64,000 nucleotides of DNA. Origin: Agrypnia vestita. Its lineage: Eukaryota > Arthropoda > Insecta > Trichoptera > Phryganeidae. Shown here in pieces: positions 44,172-55,153 of this stretch (positions within the stretch are counted from its first letter, which is position 1; each line of letters begins with the position of its first letter). The position numbers were made by a program, and so were the translations under genes. Where the stretch lies: NCBI GenBank assembly GCA_016648135.1, contig JADDOH010005094.1:1-64000 (forward strand), read 5' to 3'. Under the pieces are notes generated by a model, which was given only the letters and a program-made list of their open reading frames with translations, did no database searches and was not told the origin of the DNA.

Positions 44172-45234
44172 TGTGCATCTTCATTTTCCTACGGAGACAA
44201 GCTCCGTGGGTGAGTGAAATAAGGTAAGGAGAAATAAACATCCACTCGCAACCCTGACACTCATTCATATCTTACGCCACACATTTCCCTAAAATGTATT
44301 TACTATGAATTAATTGAAATTACACTTATCAGATAAAATGCTTATAGCGGTCGCAAGACCAAGGACGGAATGGCGGGAAAATGTGAACGCGAGCGGCACG
44401 GAGTCGTACTATTCCTTCCTGATCTCTGATTGGTTGGTCGGCTCTCGCATTAGGGCCAATCTAGACAGGTCGCCATAACGGCATCTAGTTATGTCGGACC
44501 TCATTTCAATGTTTTCGATACTTTTTTTAACCTTTTCAAACGAGAATCAAGGAAACAGCGGTGTCGTGTACTAATTAAAATAAAATGATATTGTTATCTT
44601 GGGGCATTTCTTGGATGAGTCTGAGTTTACAAGAATCTCGTGATCAGTTGATGTTACCAAAACGGAAAAATCCAATGCAAAGAAAAAGGACTCATGGAAT
44701 ATAGGAAGGAGAAAGATCCAATCATCCGAAATAAACAAATATAAATATACCTATCGTGAGTATTATATTGTTATACCTCGTGCCTTTCTTACTTGCGTGC
44801 CACACGCTACACTACACCTCTGCACACACATATATAATATAGAAAGATTTCGTAGTTAGAGTCCTAGATTTCTTCCTTTATCACTAAGAAATCATGATTT
44901 TCAACCATTTTAACAAAATATTGGTAAAATGGTTAAAATCATAATTTCTTACTCTAACCGTAAGTTAGCATCGTGCATAAATTTGAACCAGATTTTTCGC
45001 AACATTTTAATCGTGTTATTTGACTTGTATCAAAGCTAACGATTTTTTTTTTTACATTGAACATAAATCACTTTTAACTGTAATTAGTAGCGGATATTTT
45101 ATACGAACCGAATGTTTTTCCGAGAAGCGTTTCTCGACGTATCTTTGAATGCTTATTCACGACGACCTTTATATATCCACTACCAATTGCAGTTGAATAT
45201 GTCTAACTACCGTAATAACAACCTTAACTCTTTA
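44172..45234. other. Unassigned stretch with one imperfect hairpin
   Basis: At 44885-44952, AAGAAATCATGATTTTCAAC CATTTTAAC is followed after about 12 bp by its near-perfect inverse. No gene supported. Confidence 0.35.
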
Positions 45235-45330
45235 ATAAATCACTTTCAAAATTATAACGATTTACAAAAGATAAGTCAGGAATATTGAGAAAAAAATGCT
45301 TAATTTGATGCCTCCTATATACCTAACTGT
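45235..45330 (+). mobile_element. Remnant of the foldback mariner-type MITE family
   Basis: TTTACAAAAGATAAGTCAGG, AATATTGAGAAAAAAATGC and CCTAACTGTTGACA resemble the right arm of 62776-63300 at reduced similarity. Confidence 0.45.
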
Positions 45331-45454
45331 TGACACACCCAAAGTGTGAAGAGTATTTATTACCTATTCAAAATTGAATGAAGATAACTCCCCGAATTTT
45401 TCGCTACTAGCTACGTACCTGTATTGATTTAAATAAAATATAATCAAAACTAAC

Positions 45455-46020
45455 TAACTAACTAACCATCACGCCGTTTCCCTGCAGGGGTAGGCAGAGA
45501 GGATTGAACGCCACACTCTTCTATCCTGGCACACCACTTTTGCTTCGGCCATATTCATACATCTTCTCATACACGTTCTACGATTGTTGCGGCTTTTAAC
45601 AGGGCCATCCTCAAATACTTGTAGTACCTGATCGTGCCAGGTCTTTCGCGTGACAACCGACCTTATCTGTGGACTTCAACTATTCGCCTTATTTATTTTT
45701 TAACCATCCTTTCATCGGTCATTACGATTCCAAGTGACCAAAACCACTCAATGCACCTTCCTTTCTTTATTCGATCTACCACACTACAGCCAGCATTGCA
45801 TTCAACTTCTAATTGTTTCATTCCTCACCTATCGACTTTAAAGTTTTCCACACCAAGCGTATTAGTGACCGCATTTCGAACCGCATTCAGTCTACTTTAC
45901 ATTCCTCTTTTGCATCCAGGCTTCAACCTGTGGTTTTTTTTCATACATAAGGGTTGGCACTAGAACGCCATTATGTACCGCTAGTCTTGCTTCTTTTGAC
46001 AGATGCTTATTGGCCATAAT
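45455..46020 (-). pseudogene. RTE-like LINE C-terminal fragment with (TTAG)n tail
   Basis: On the minus strand: ALNAIMANKHLSKEARLAVH, NGVLVPTLMYEKKPQVEAWM, later RERPGTIRYYKYLRMALLKA, and an end with SLPTPAGKRRDG followed by (TTAG)n. LxVxNGVLVPTLxYGxExW is the RT C-terminal motif of this group. Frameshifts and stops break it. Confidence 0.7.
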
Positions 46021-46253
46021 TGCATTTAGTGCACCATTAATATAATCACTTATATATAATCACTTATCTGAATTTCATAATTAAAGCAGTATCATTCATT
46101 TAATTATTTATAATGCGATTATCGTATAGGTACTTCTCTCCATTACAGGGACGTAAAATATTATTCTTTCGCAAAGCAATATACCTAGACATATTTTCAG
46201 ACTGCAAACCGAAATTAAAAAAAACTAACCCATTAAAACCAAGTTTTCATTAT

Positions 46254-47086
46254 ACTCCCTTTCTTTGTAAAATATAACAACAATTAAAGACGAATTAAAA
46301 CATATAACATAACACTAAACTTACAGTAATTTAATATATTTCTAAAATGTCAGATGTTTTGAGCTTTGATAAGACACTTCGTGCTTGGAAGATTAAATTC
46401 TAAAAACATTTGTAAGTCAATTTAATCAAGATTTTGATAGATTTGTGAATTGTGAATTTTGCTGTCATCTGTGAACCAATTGTCATAAATTTTCGAAATT
46501 CGTAGTGAAGTACCTATTATGTATACCGACGGAGTAATTCAAATTTTAAATATTCCGTGACGTCGTCAGGATGCTGTTGGTAGTAATCAAACATTTGTAT
46601 GGTTTCCAATCTTAAAAAACCATTAAAATTTTAAAAAATCCATAATTATACTAAATTTTTTTTTTTTTAACGAAAATTTTATAGATCATTTTGATCGTCG
46701 CCACGAGTCTATTTGCAAAGTTTCAGCTCAATTGGATCACAGGGAAAGGGTTAAAAATCGATCCAAAGTGTTTTCGTCAGACACAGGTGGTTTGGGCATA
46801 TATAATCCAAGTGTTGACGCCGCCAGAAAGAGAGGGCGACCACGGAAGACATGGCATGACCAGATTAATCAGATACTGGAAGATGGCCCTGTTAGAAGCC
46901 TGAACAACCGTCGAGCTTGCATGCGAAGATGTATGAGTGTAGATGAAGCGAAAGTTGTATGTCAGGACAGAAAAGTATGGCGCTCTATCCTCTCTGCCTA
47001 CCCCCACGGGGAAACGGCGTGATGGTAAGTTAGTTAGTTAGTTAGTTAGCAGACAAGCAGACGCCACGAGTTAAAAGAAAGGAAGT
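46254..47086 (-). mobile_element. TA-flanked MITE (Tc1/mariner-like ends), split by a LINE
   Basis: Ends TACTCCCTTTC (46253) and GGAAGTA (47087), mirroring TACTCCCTTT...AAAGGGAGTA of 60212-60690. 46254-46560 is the inverse of 60440-60690, and 46620-46783 plus 47050-47086 cover the other half. A LINE (46784-47049) sits inside. Confidence 0.65.
46784..47049 (+). mobile_element. RTE-like LINE 3' end nested in the MITE
   Basis: Encodes NPSVDAARKRGRPRKTWHDQ, INQILEDGPVRSLNNRRACM, RRCMSVDEAKVVCQDRKVWR and SILSAYPHGETA before a stop, then GTTAGTTAGTTAGTTAG. Intact over about 85 codons. Flanked by CAGACA at 46778-46783 and 47050-47055. Confidence 0.8.
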
Positions 47087-47430
47087 AAAAATAAATTTTT
47101 CTGCAATTGACAATCTAATCGTTGATGCAACAGATAAAACAACTTCGTTGTTTTACTTTTTGAAATACAATAATGTAAAATAATATTCCTATGTTTGTGC
47201 TAAACTATATATAAAATAAAATAAAATTTGTAATCTTTCTAGTATGGATTTCTTTTTAAAATTATTCTCAGTATTCTCGGCTATAAAACTTTTGCCTCAA
47301 AAAATACATTAAAAATGTTCCCAGGTTTTCACGGCTGTTCAGAATATTGTGTGTGTAGTTTTCTGGAATATTCTGCCGTTTACATGTGAGAAGTCAGATA
47401 TAGACGACAGAATATCCCAGAAAACTGTAA

Positions 47431-47475
47431 AATATAACACAGTAAACAATGAATCATTGTTTACTGTGTTATATT
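47431..47475. repeat. Perfect 22-bp inverted repeat with 1-bp centre
   Basis: AATATAACACAGTAAACAAT GA (47431-47452) is followed by one A and its exact inverse (47454-47475). Confidence 0.85.
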
Positions 47476-47489
47476 CTACGAGAATGCTT

Positions 47490-47633
47490 TTTTTCAGAAT
47501 TTATTTATTTTTGATACATATTACATACATGCATATGCCAAACTGCATAGCAGTTTTACGGCATGGTTACCTTCAATATTGTTTGACAAGTTATTTTTCA
47601 ATATTTTTTATAAGTAATAATTTTTTATGAAGA
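47490..47633 (+). repeat. Repeat R, left part (split by Helitron)
   Basis: ATGCCAAACTGCATAGCAGT, TTTACGGCATGGTTACCTTC and AATATTG match 58350-58460. The right part continues at 48136-48215 (GTAGGTCATTATAGAGT, TTGCATG), as at 58465-58530. Confidence 0.6.
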
Positions 47634-48135
47634 CTAGGTGTGCCCGCGCGGCTTCGCACGCGAAGATTATAAGTACACTGTTTGGATCGTCATAGAATTT
47701 TCGCGAACCTTCTAGAAAATTCTCCTTTCAAAACTTCCAAGAAGTTTATCGAATGTACAGGAACCTTCTAGACACACCGACACATTCCGCCACCCAGTTT
47801 AGAACCTTATAGAACTTTCTAGAACCTTCTCCTTCCAGAACTTTCTAGAGCAGGTTTATCCGGAACCTTCTAGACTCACCGACACAGTCGGCGCGCCTAT
47901 TTTGAAACAATCTGAAGCATTCGCGGCCTTCCCATAACAAAACAATGTGCTAGAAAGCACATTTTTGACACTCACTCCCACACAAGCACAGCCACCCTCA
48001 CCAAACTCGCATATTTTCGATGTGACACCAAGGGCTATCCACCACCATAACCACCGATGGGTGGTTGTATCTGGTTGTGAAGAAAACTTGGCGGATAGGG
48101 AAACACGGGTTTCTTTTTATATATATATGTATTGA
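47634..48135 (-). mobile_element. Non-autonomous Helitron (family 1), full-length
   Basis: On the minus strand: TCAATACATATATATATAAA, AAGAAACCCGTGTTTCCCTA at the start; CTTCGCGTGCGAAGCCGCGC, GGGCACACCTAG at the end; flanks A and T. It interrupts repeat R, whose uninterrupted form at 58350-58530 acts as an empty site. Confidence 0.7.
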
Positions 48136-48215
48136 TTTTGATCATTGAGTAGGTCATTATAGAGTATTGCATGATTTTTACAAATGATACAAGATAATAA
48201 TGAAGTAATGTAAGA

Positions 48216-48800
48216 TTGTACTTTTTTGGATTTGTTTTGTCTTGCATCATCTCGAAGAATTTTTCACCTAACTTATTAAAGATTTCTTGTCACAATATAT
48301 TATCTTTTTCTTTCACCATACACGTTGTTTGTGATTGGTCCTCTCATATGCTTGACTTATCCAATCTCAAAGACGCGACACCAGAGTTTCATCATTTTCA
48401 ACGCGCTTTAAGGTGGAAGAAATGCCGTCCCCAGAGAACTCCTGGCAAGATCAGACTATCGATCAGACAAACGGAAATTCAGACGGAACAATAGTCTCAC
48501 TCACAATCCAGATTGTTGTCTCGCTAAATTATCTCCAGATCATGAGTTAAAATACCTTGGAGTCCAGCCAAACACCATCGGGCCGTGCATCACAAATTAG
48601 TCTGTCCTGACATTGTTGTAAAAAATGACTCAGCGATCTGCCAATAGGCATTTTCTGAAGAGAGTATTTCCATCCGACTGTCGCTGATGATGGACTGTAG
48701 CTCGTCAAGTTCCTCAGGTTATTTCAGTCTCCAGAAGCTGACACAGCTCCGACATGGCAAGAGGTAAATTAATGCATTGGCGTATTCAACTTCATTTCTC
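48216..48800. other. Unassigned, moderately GC-rich stretch
   Basis: 48350-48770 has near-balanced composition and an open frame at 48216-48494, without recognised motif or splice signals. Could be single-copy DNA or an old element. Confidence 0.3.
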
Positions 48801-48840
48801 TTAACAACAGAATGTTAGTAAACTTAGTAAAAACCACTAC

Positions 48841-48900
48841 CAGATTTACCGTCTACCGGTTTCGAGACGTACCCGTCTCTTCGTCAGGACCAACACTACA
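48841..48900 (-). ncRNA. Hammerhead-ribozyme-like motif (e)
   Basis: On the minus strand: GTC before the core, CTGACGA (48881-48887), extra A, perfect stem II GAGACG/CGTCTC around GGTA, GAAA (48860-48863), CCGGTA, then GAC. Stem I is GTC/GAC, ACCGGT is the palindromic stem III and GTA the cleavage-type site. Confidence 0.62.
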
Positions 48901-49065
48901 CTACTATATTCACAACACTATACACCCCAACCATAGTATTGTTAAACTATGTTTCGTCTAATGACTAATGCTTGTCTCTGACAAGAATAACATGCATGTG
49001 ATCAATAGTGGTGATAGTTTTACAAAATTATGGTTGGGGTGTAAAGTGTTGTGAATATAGTAGTG

Positions 49066-49125
49066 TAGTGTTGATCCTGACGAAGAGACGGGTACGTCTC
49101 GAAACCGGTAGACCGTAAATCTGGT
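49066..49125 (+). ncRNA. Hammerhead-ribozyme-like motif (f)
   Basis: CTGACGA at 49077-49083, extra A, stem II GAGACG/CGTCTC, GAAAC at 49101-49105, CGGTA. Same as motif (e) but on the opposite strand. Stem I is GATC with GACC, one mismatch. Confidence 0.6.
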
Positions 49126-49485
49126 AGTGGTTTTTACTAAGTTTACTAACATTCTGTTATTATGTCTAACCACAAAGTTAATGCTTTAAATATTAATAAT
49201 ATCATTTCTCTTACTTATTTAAGTTATCTTCTGTAGCCGCATAGAGGGTAAATTTTTTATTGTAACGGAAGTTTCGCACCCCCAGGTATTCAGGCGGAAA
49301 TGCGTGTAGCGGGAAGCCGAACGTAGCGGGTATGCGAGACCACGAAATGCGCGCGCGTCCATTAAACTGTCAAAAATTTAATATCATTGAAAGATTTGGC
49401 AGATACTTCGTGGTGCAACATTATAATTTAAAATATGTTTTGTTTTACTTTTTAATACACACACAATGTGAGTTATTATTTTTTT

Positions 49486-49668
49486 TAAATAGAGATGCGA
49501 ACACGGAATTCGTGTCACATCAATATTCTTACTATTTTCTATTAAATTAAGCTAAACGCTTGTGCTATGAAAATAGGACTGTCGAATCTCACTATCTGGA
49601 GTGAGATTCGAACCTACGATCGTTGGATCACGAGTCGAGAGTCCTAACCAGAAGACCAACAAGCTACT
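49486..49668 (-). mobile_element. tRNA-derived SINE (family S1), best copy
   Basis: On the minus strand: GTTGGTCTTCTGGTTAGGAC (A-box region), then ATCGTAGGTTCGAATCTCAC (B box), GTCCTATTTTCATAGCACAA, GCGTTTAGCTTAATTTAATA and a tail with GTTCGCATCTCTATTTAAAA. The head has the complete A- and B-box arrangement of a tRNA. Confidence 0.7.
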
Positions 49669-49850
49669 CATTATTAAATTACTACTATAGTTTCGAGAGG
49701 AGCAGTCCCTCTCATCATCAGGTATAGATAATAATCGGATCCCATTGCAGGGTACATCATCAGGGCTGATGTGATGGTGGACCCCGCAATGGGATCCGTT
49801 CGATCTCTCGAAACAATAGTAGTAATTTAATAACTCATATTGTGGGTGTA
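49664..49850. mobile_element. Foldback sequence with hammerhead-like motif
   Basis: TTATTAAATTACTACTATAG (49670) is inverted near 49815-49835, and CGGATCCCATTGCAGGGT (49736) is inverted at about 49781-49798. It looks like another inverted pair of Penelope-like terminal repeats; the right arm's motif is altered. Confidence 0.55.
49680..49730 (-). ncRNA. Hammerhead-ribozyme-like motif (i)
   Basis: On the minus strand: TAC, CTGATGA (49715-49721), extra T, perfect 6-bp stem II GAGAGG/CCTCTC, GAAA (49691-49694), CTATAGTA, GTA. Stem I is TAC/GTA; ACTATAGT is the palindromic stem III; the site is GTA. Confidence 0.62.
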
Positions 49851-50529
49851 AAGTAAAGCATATTTTAAATTAAATGTCAAAATTTTATTCACTCGAAATT
49901 AATGTTCCAGTAATATCATGCACTGTCGACCATCTTGAATCGTGTACCAATCATAAAGGTGCCCAATTCAAAAGATGACGATTGATTGGTTATTGAATTG
50001 AAAATTAGAACTGTTTATTGGATTATGATTTTACGTGTTTTAGGACTTCATGTTTTTGCCGATGTTTTTGCAAAAATTACGTAAATGTCAGATATATGCT
50101 TTCAAAACAAAAAACACATTCAATCATTTGACTTTCAATGCGGCTGTCGAAGTTGTAAAATTTCGAAACTTTTGAATGCGGAACCGTTTTAGGCCGAAAA
50201 TCGAAAAAATGTGAAAGTGCGAGTTGGACTTTTTTGAAAATGCGCACGTTTTTTGATTCTTTGCATCATCGACTTCTAGACCTTTCCAGTAATTTCTCAT
50301 TTACTGTAAAACGGCCAAAGTAGAGATGCAACGAATACGAATATTAGTACATATTTACCGAATTTTCATATTCTCCGAATATCATCACGAATATTAAAAA
50401 CAAACTATTTATAACGGAAAGCAACGAAAATAATTACGGTTTGGCTGTGCAACGTGTATCCGAACACAGCTACGCACTCTATTATCGGGGATTCTCCTAA
50501 CATTGAATGACTGGATTTGTTGAGTTCTC
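49851..50529. other. No feature seen
   Basis: Mixed composition, no supported gene or repeat. Confidence 0.3.
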
Positions 50530-50643
50530 TAGCAAGTTGGTACTTTTTTTTCAAAGCACAAGCATTTAGCTTATTTTGAAAATAGTAGGAAAATTGATGG
50601 AATACGTGTTGATAATCTGTGTTCGCATCTCTATTTAAAAAAA
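50530..50643 (+). mobile_element. SINE S1, tail fragment
   Basis: CAAAGCACAAGCATTTAGCT, TATTTTGAAAATAGTAGG and TGTTCGCATCTCTATTTAAA match the 3' half of 49486-49668; the tRNA-like head is missing. Confidence 0.6.
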
Positions 50644-50744
50644 AAGAAAAATATATTTGCCCCATAATTTTACCGTTCAGGTATAGAAGAATTCATGAAA
50701 TAGGCTAAATCCCACTATGAGATACTTCTCCGTGAAAGAAAAAG

Positions 50745-50805
50745 TGAATCTTGAGGAAACCTTCATGCAGTAGTGGATATAAAATGATGATGATGACGAT
50801 TTCAT
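50745..50805 (+). mobile_element. LINE 3' tail with (GAT)n
   Basis: ACCTTCATGCAGTAGTGGAT, then ATAAAATGATGATGATGACG: the HAVVD-type end of an RTE-like LINE with a GAT-repeat tail. Confidence 0.45.
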
Positions 50806-50814
50806 TTATTTATT

Positions 50815-51300
50815 TATTGAAATTAACGGACACACTCCAATAACATATAATACATAACAATGAACGACATAAAATACATCAGAATAAAAGTTATAGCAAT
50901 TTAAAACAAAAGCAAGGGAAAACGAAAAGTTCTAACAGGACTAAGAAGTCCAGATCCTGTCTTGAGTTTATAAGGTGACATAACCGTGACATGGGAGCAT
51001 GGAATCCATAATTAGTTATGTGATGGCTAAGAAACACCACTTCATTATTTCTACAAGAGGGGATACTGAATAACGAAGGTACATCAGTGTGGCCATTTAA
51101 TATTTTGAAAATGATGATTTTCGTAGATTACAAATTTTTAACATTGACTCAATTTTACTGTAGGAGTAAATAATAATAAATAATAATAATAATTAATAAA
51201 TTATCCTCTATCCGATCATCCATGCATCTTGCGACTTATTTGACTTATATAGAAGGGATTATTTGATTTATATAGAAGAGAGATCAAATCACAGAGGCAT
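50815..51300 (-). pseudogene. Probable LINE C-terminal remnant
   Basis: On the minus strand a mostly open reading shows HTDVPSLFSIPSCRNNEVVF, LSHHITNYGFHAPMSRLCHL and INSRQDLDF, the loose pattern seen at LINE ORF2 ends, and the 5' side of the plus strand begins with TTATTTATTTATTG (A-rich tail inverted). Weak support. Confidence 0.35.
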
Positions 51301-52548
51301 ATTCTAATATAGGACGGACAAGTAAACAGTAAAGAATTTTGGCAGTGTAAATATATGAAATCGGAAGAATATTTATGACACAATACGCAGTGCCTTGATT
51401 AAATATCTAAAATCAGGAATATCGACAAAAATTTTGATTTTTTTTTTGTTTTTATTATAAAGTTATAACATCTATTCTTTTGACTATTGAAGTAAAAAAG
51501 TTGTCAACCATGTAAAAAGGGTTGATAAAAACCCACAAAAAAATAAAATATTTTTAAAAACAGTATTATTTAAAACATAAATTGCATGTAAACGTATTAA
51601 CAGATTTTGCTACAATTGTAATTAATTGAAGATAATTGTTTACTTTGTAATATTATTGAATAAAAAAGATATCTCAACACGCCGTTCAGTCATAAAAGGC
51701 CCACAAAGTGGAGCAATTTTCTTCATTTTTAAAACAACGAAGGTTTGGTAATTTATTAATCAATTATATAATTTAGTTTGTAACATAAAATATTCGTATT
51801 TAAAATATATGGAACCTGATGAATAAATTTTAAAATTAGATATTTCTTTACAAAAATGTGATAAAAAACGCATGAGAATATATAAGAAAAAATGATGATA
51901 TTTGCTCATTCTGCTAGACGATCGCCTTAACAATCGAAATCTGTTAACAGTGCCTAAAAGTTTTAAGGATTTATATACCACACAATCTTCAATGTTGATA
52001 ATGATTAAAGAAATCGACAGTTTGCTACAACGAAACGCATCATTTTCCTTGAAAATTACCCTACGCAAGACGCACGGGACATATAATTATAATATTTATT
52101 CGCTACTTAAGGACTATTTATACATTTAAGAGCCATTTATCCGTTATTTATAAACTGTTTATTTGGGCAAATTTGGCACAAAGTCAGTTTTGTAAATAAA
52201 GTGCTTTTTGCAGGGCGTCATAATTATTAGCCATGCAGGAAGACGTCTAACTAGAGTGGCTGTATTTCTTGAATGTAATTGAGGAAATCATCAAATGCAC
52301 TATCAATTTGTTTATTACCGACGATTTTGGTAATGGAAGCAAACAGAAGCAAAACAAAGATACTTTTGAGTCGTTTTCATCAAATGTGAAGAACTTACAA
52401 AAAAGATGGTAAATGAATGAATTCTTTAAACAAAGTATGTAGAAATTGTTACATAGTGAATGACCAAGAAATGCAAACAAGAATAAATAATAATATAAAG
52501 TGTAAAACAAATACATAGCAGTAGCACAATACTAAAAGATAAATATAA
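51301..52548. other. No feature seen
   Basis: AT-rich; overlapping open frames at 51760-52129 on both strands are not recognised. Confidence 0.3.
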
Positions 52549-53017
52549 TCAATATATATATATATATATAAAAAGAAACCCGTGTTTCCCTATCCGCCAA
52601 GTTTTCTCCACAACCAGGCACAACCACCCACCGGTGGTTATGGTGGTGGATAGCCCTTGGTGTCACATCAAAAATATGCGAGTTTGGTGGGGGTGGCTGT
52701 GCGTGGGTGGGAGTGGGTGACGAAAATGTGCTTTCTAGCGCATTGTTTTGTTATGGGAAGTCCGCTAATGCTTCAGATTGTTTCAAAATAGGCGCGCCGA
52801 CCGTGTCGGTGAGTCTAGAAGGTTCTGGAAAAACCTTCTCTAGAAAGTTCTGGAAGGATAAGGTTCTAGAAAATTCCCGAAAGTTCTATAAAGTTCTAAA
52901 CTGAGTGGCGGAGTGTGTCGGTGAATCTAGAAGGTTCCTGTACATTCGATAAATTTCTTGAAAGTTCTGGAAGGAGAATGTTCTAGATGGTTCACGAAGC
53001 CGCGCGGGTACAGCTAG
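52549..53017 (+). mobile_element. Non-autonomous Helitron (family 1)
   Basis: Starts TCAATATATATATATATATA, AAAGAAACCCGTGTTTCCC; CCACCCACCGGTGGTTATGG; ends TTCACGAAGCCGCGCGGGTA, CAGCTAG. Flanks A and T. Its end lacks the CTACGCGTG half of the terminal hairpin. Confidence 0.65.
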
Positions 53018-53154
53018 TATAAAATAAAAAGAAAGTATATGGCAAAAGTAAAAGCTTTTTAAATAAAGCTTAATAAAATTTAATAAAAGTAAATAAAGCA
53101 CAACATAATAAAAAATACTAAAATAGTAAAAATATAATGTAGACAGCAATAGCA

Positions 53155-54125
53155 CAGGCTTAGAAAAGGATAATATTATAAAAATTCTACATAACCGTTA
53201 GTTATCTGATCCCATCAACATCGTCTTGGCAATTCTGCTGTTTGGTTATCTTTGTCCATTTTTATCTTGTGTCCTAGGTATAAATATTCATCTACTATTT
53301 CAATATTATTATCAATTAACAATCAATCAATCAGTAATGAATACGTATTACTTGGTATTACCATAGATACATTTTTCAAATGGGATATTCAGGTAAATAA
53401 GGTATGTAAGAGGTTGAGAACTGTATTGGGATGTATGCACAAGATTAAATACTATGTTCCGATACAGACTATGAAAACTATATATCAATCTTTAGCGGAA
53501 TCGGTAATAAGGTATGGAATAACTAGCTGGGGTCTAACTTGCAAAACTAACTAGAAAAATTAAAAATATTCAAAATTCGGCTATAAAATTAATAAATAAA
53601 GAAAGTGCTACTAAAGATATACAGGAACTCTTCAAGAAACAAGGCTCTATGCCAATTAATGCTATCTTGTGGTACAAACTAATTACGCGATATCATGAAG
53701 ATGGGACATATAAGCATAGATTGATTCATAAACATAGTACCAGATTTACGGTTAAAGAAGGACTACGAATACCGAAGGTCATAAATAAATATGGACAAAG
53801 AACATTAAAATATGTCATACCAAAAATATTAAATAAAATCCCATGTCGTGTCAAAATGGGTATTAATAAAAAAAGGGCAAAATACAGAATTAATGAATAT
53901 GTTATTAAATAAAAGAGACTTATTTTGATTTTGGTAAAATTTGTATTTTTTCTTGTAATGTTCTATTGTATTGTTGATTTGTATTTGAGTTTATAAGATA
54001 TATTGTAATTAATTAATATTAATGTATTTCTGATAAATACAATTTATTTATATATATATGTATTGATGCACCTACAGACAAATATCAATGTGATGTTTTG
54101 TGGGTCTGAGATGTAAAAAAAAAAA
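53155..54125 (+). pseudogene. LINE (Jockey-superfamily type) ORF2 C-terminal part
   Basis: Frame 1 (about 53290-53554) reads YVLLGITIDTFFKWDIQVNK, RLRTVLGCMHKIKYYVPIQT, MKTIYQSLAESVIRYGITSW. A one-base shift near 53545 leads to KLTRKIKNIQNSAIKLINKE, then the 53649-53912 frame with HEDGTYKHRLIHKHSTRFTV and a normal stop at 53910. LLGIxxDxxFxWxxxV and YxSLxESxIRYGIxxWG are RT-thumb motifs of Jockey-superfamily LINEs. Apart from the frameshift it is well preserved. A 3' UTR runs to an A-rich end near 54115-54150. Confidence 0.75.
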
Positions 54126-54614
54126 ATTAATAAAAATAAAAAAAATAATAATGATGGTGATGACTTTGTTCTCTGCGTAGCATATACTTGTATTTAAGAA
54201 TAACTCATTTGTAGTGCATCATTTACACAATAACTTTAGGTTATGTCGCAAAACCAAAAAATTTGGAAATATTAGTTACTTAGTAGATCTTTAAATCGTC
54301 CGCAAACAACAATATATTATTTTTCCTAGGGTGCCCTATCGGGTCCACTCTGGTGAAGGTCTCCCTGTCCTACGCTGTCTAGAATAGTATGTTTTTTATT
54401 TTTTTTGTTATTTATTTATTAACCAACGCCCTAGTGGGCTTTTACAGTGCAAGAAAATTAAAAGGATTTTTATATACCTAACATAAAATACATTTTACAA
54501 TAAATAATTAAAAAATAATAATATAAATGAAACATATTTAAGATAAATGAACAATATGAAATGTAACAATGTAAAACAATATAAAATAAATTAACAATAG
54601 AAATGAACAATATA

Positions 54615-55153
54615 CAGGGTTATTTGTAAAACATTAATAACCTCGGAGGGCTATATTCCTGCCTTGATTATGAGTCGAAAATGTTCAAGCTATTATGACC
54701 TAATATCAATAGTTAAGGAGATATGCGACATCAAAGTTTGATTTTTTTTTTCAATATTTCTGAGTTATTTTTTGTAAAACGTTGGACTATCGTTACAGTA
54801 ACTCATATAGATTACGAAAAATTCATTCGTTTCAATACAAGTTAAATAAAATGATAAAAACCCTGAAAAAATTCCAATTGGAATGTTTTCCAATTGGAAT
54901 TCGAAGGTTTTTATTTTTTTATTTAACTTGTATTAAAGGGAATGAATTTTTCATATTCGATATAAGTTACTGTAATGATATTCCAATGTTTTACAAAAAA
55001 TAAGTCAGAAATATTGAAAAAAAAATGCAATCTTTGATGTCGCAAATCTCCTTGACTATTGATATTAGGTCAAAATAGCTTCAACATTTTCGACTCATAA
55101 TCAAGGCAGGAATATAGTCCTGCGAGGTTATTAATGTTTTACAAATAACCCTG
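54615..55153. mobile_element. Foldback MITE with TA flanks (mariner-type ends)
   Basis: 539 bp, almost entirely palindromic. The left starts CAGGGTTATTTGTAAAACAT and the right ends ATGTTTTACAAATAACCCTG, with TATA outside both. The centre has AATTCCAATTGGAATG twice. Any open frame inside is an artefact of the palindrome. A second copy is at 62776-63300. Confidence 0.8.

Larger units (their letters stand above)
48807..49172. mobile_element. Inverted pair of Penelope-like terminal repeats
   Basis: The left arm (about 48807-48955) and right arm (about 49018-49172) are near-identical inverted copies sharing TTAGTAAACTTAGTAAAAAC, GTCTACCGGTTTCGAGACG and TATTCACAACACTATACACC. Each arm has a hammerhead-like motif. 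The short middle carries no coding sequence. Confidence 0.6.

Noticed and set aside
54782..55003. Similar open frames at 54782-55003 and 62944-63150 (MDYRYSNSYRLRKIHSFQYK...)
   Set aside because: Both lie inside the near-palindromic MITEs, and their similarity reflects element homology; there is no protein-family motif.
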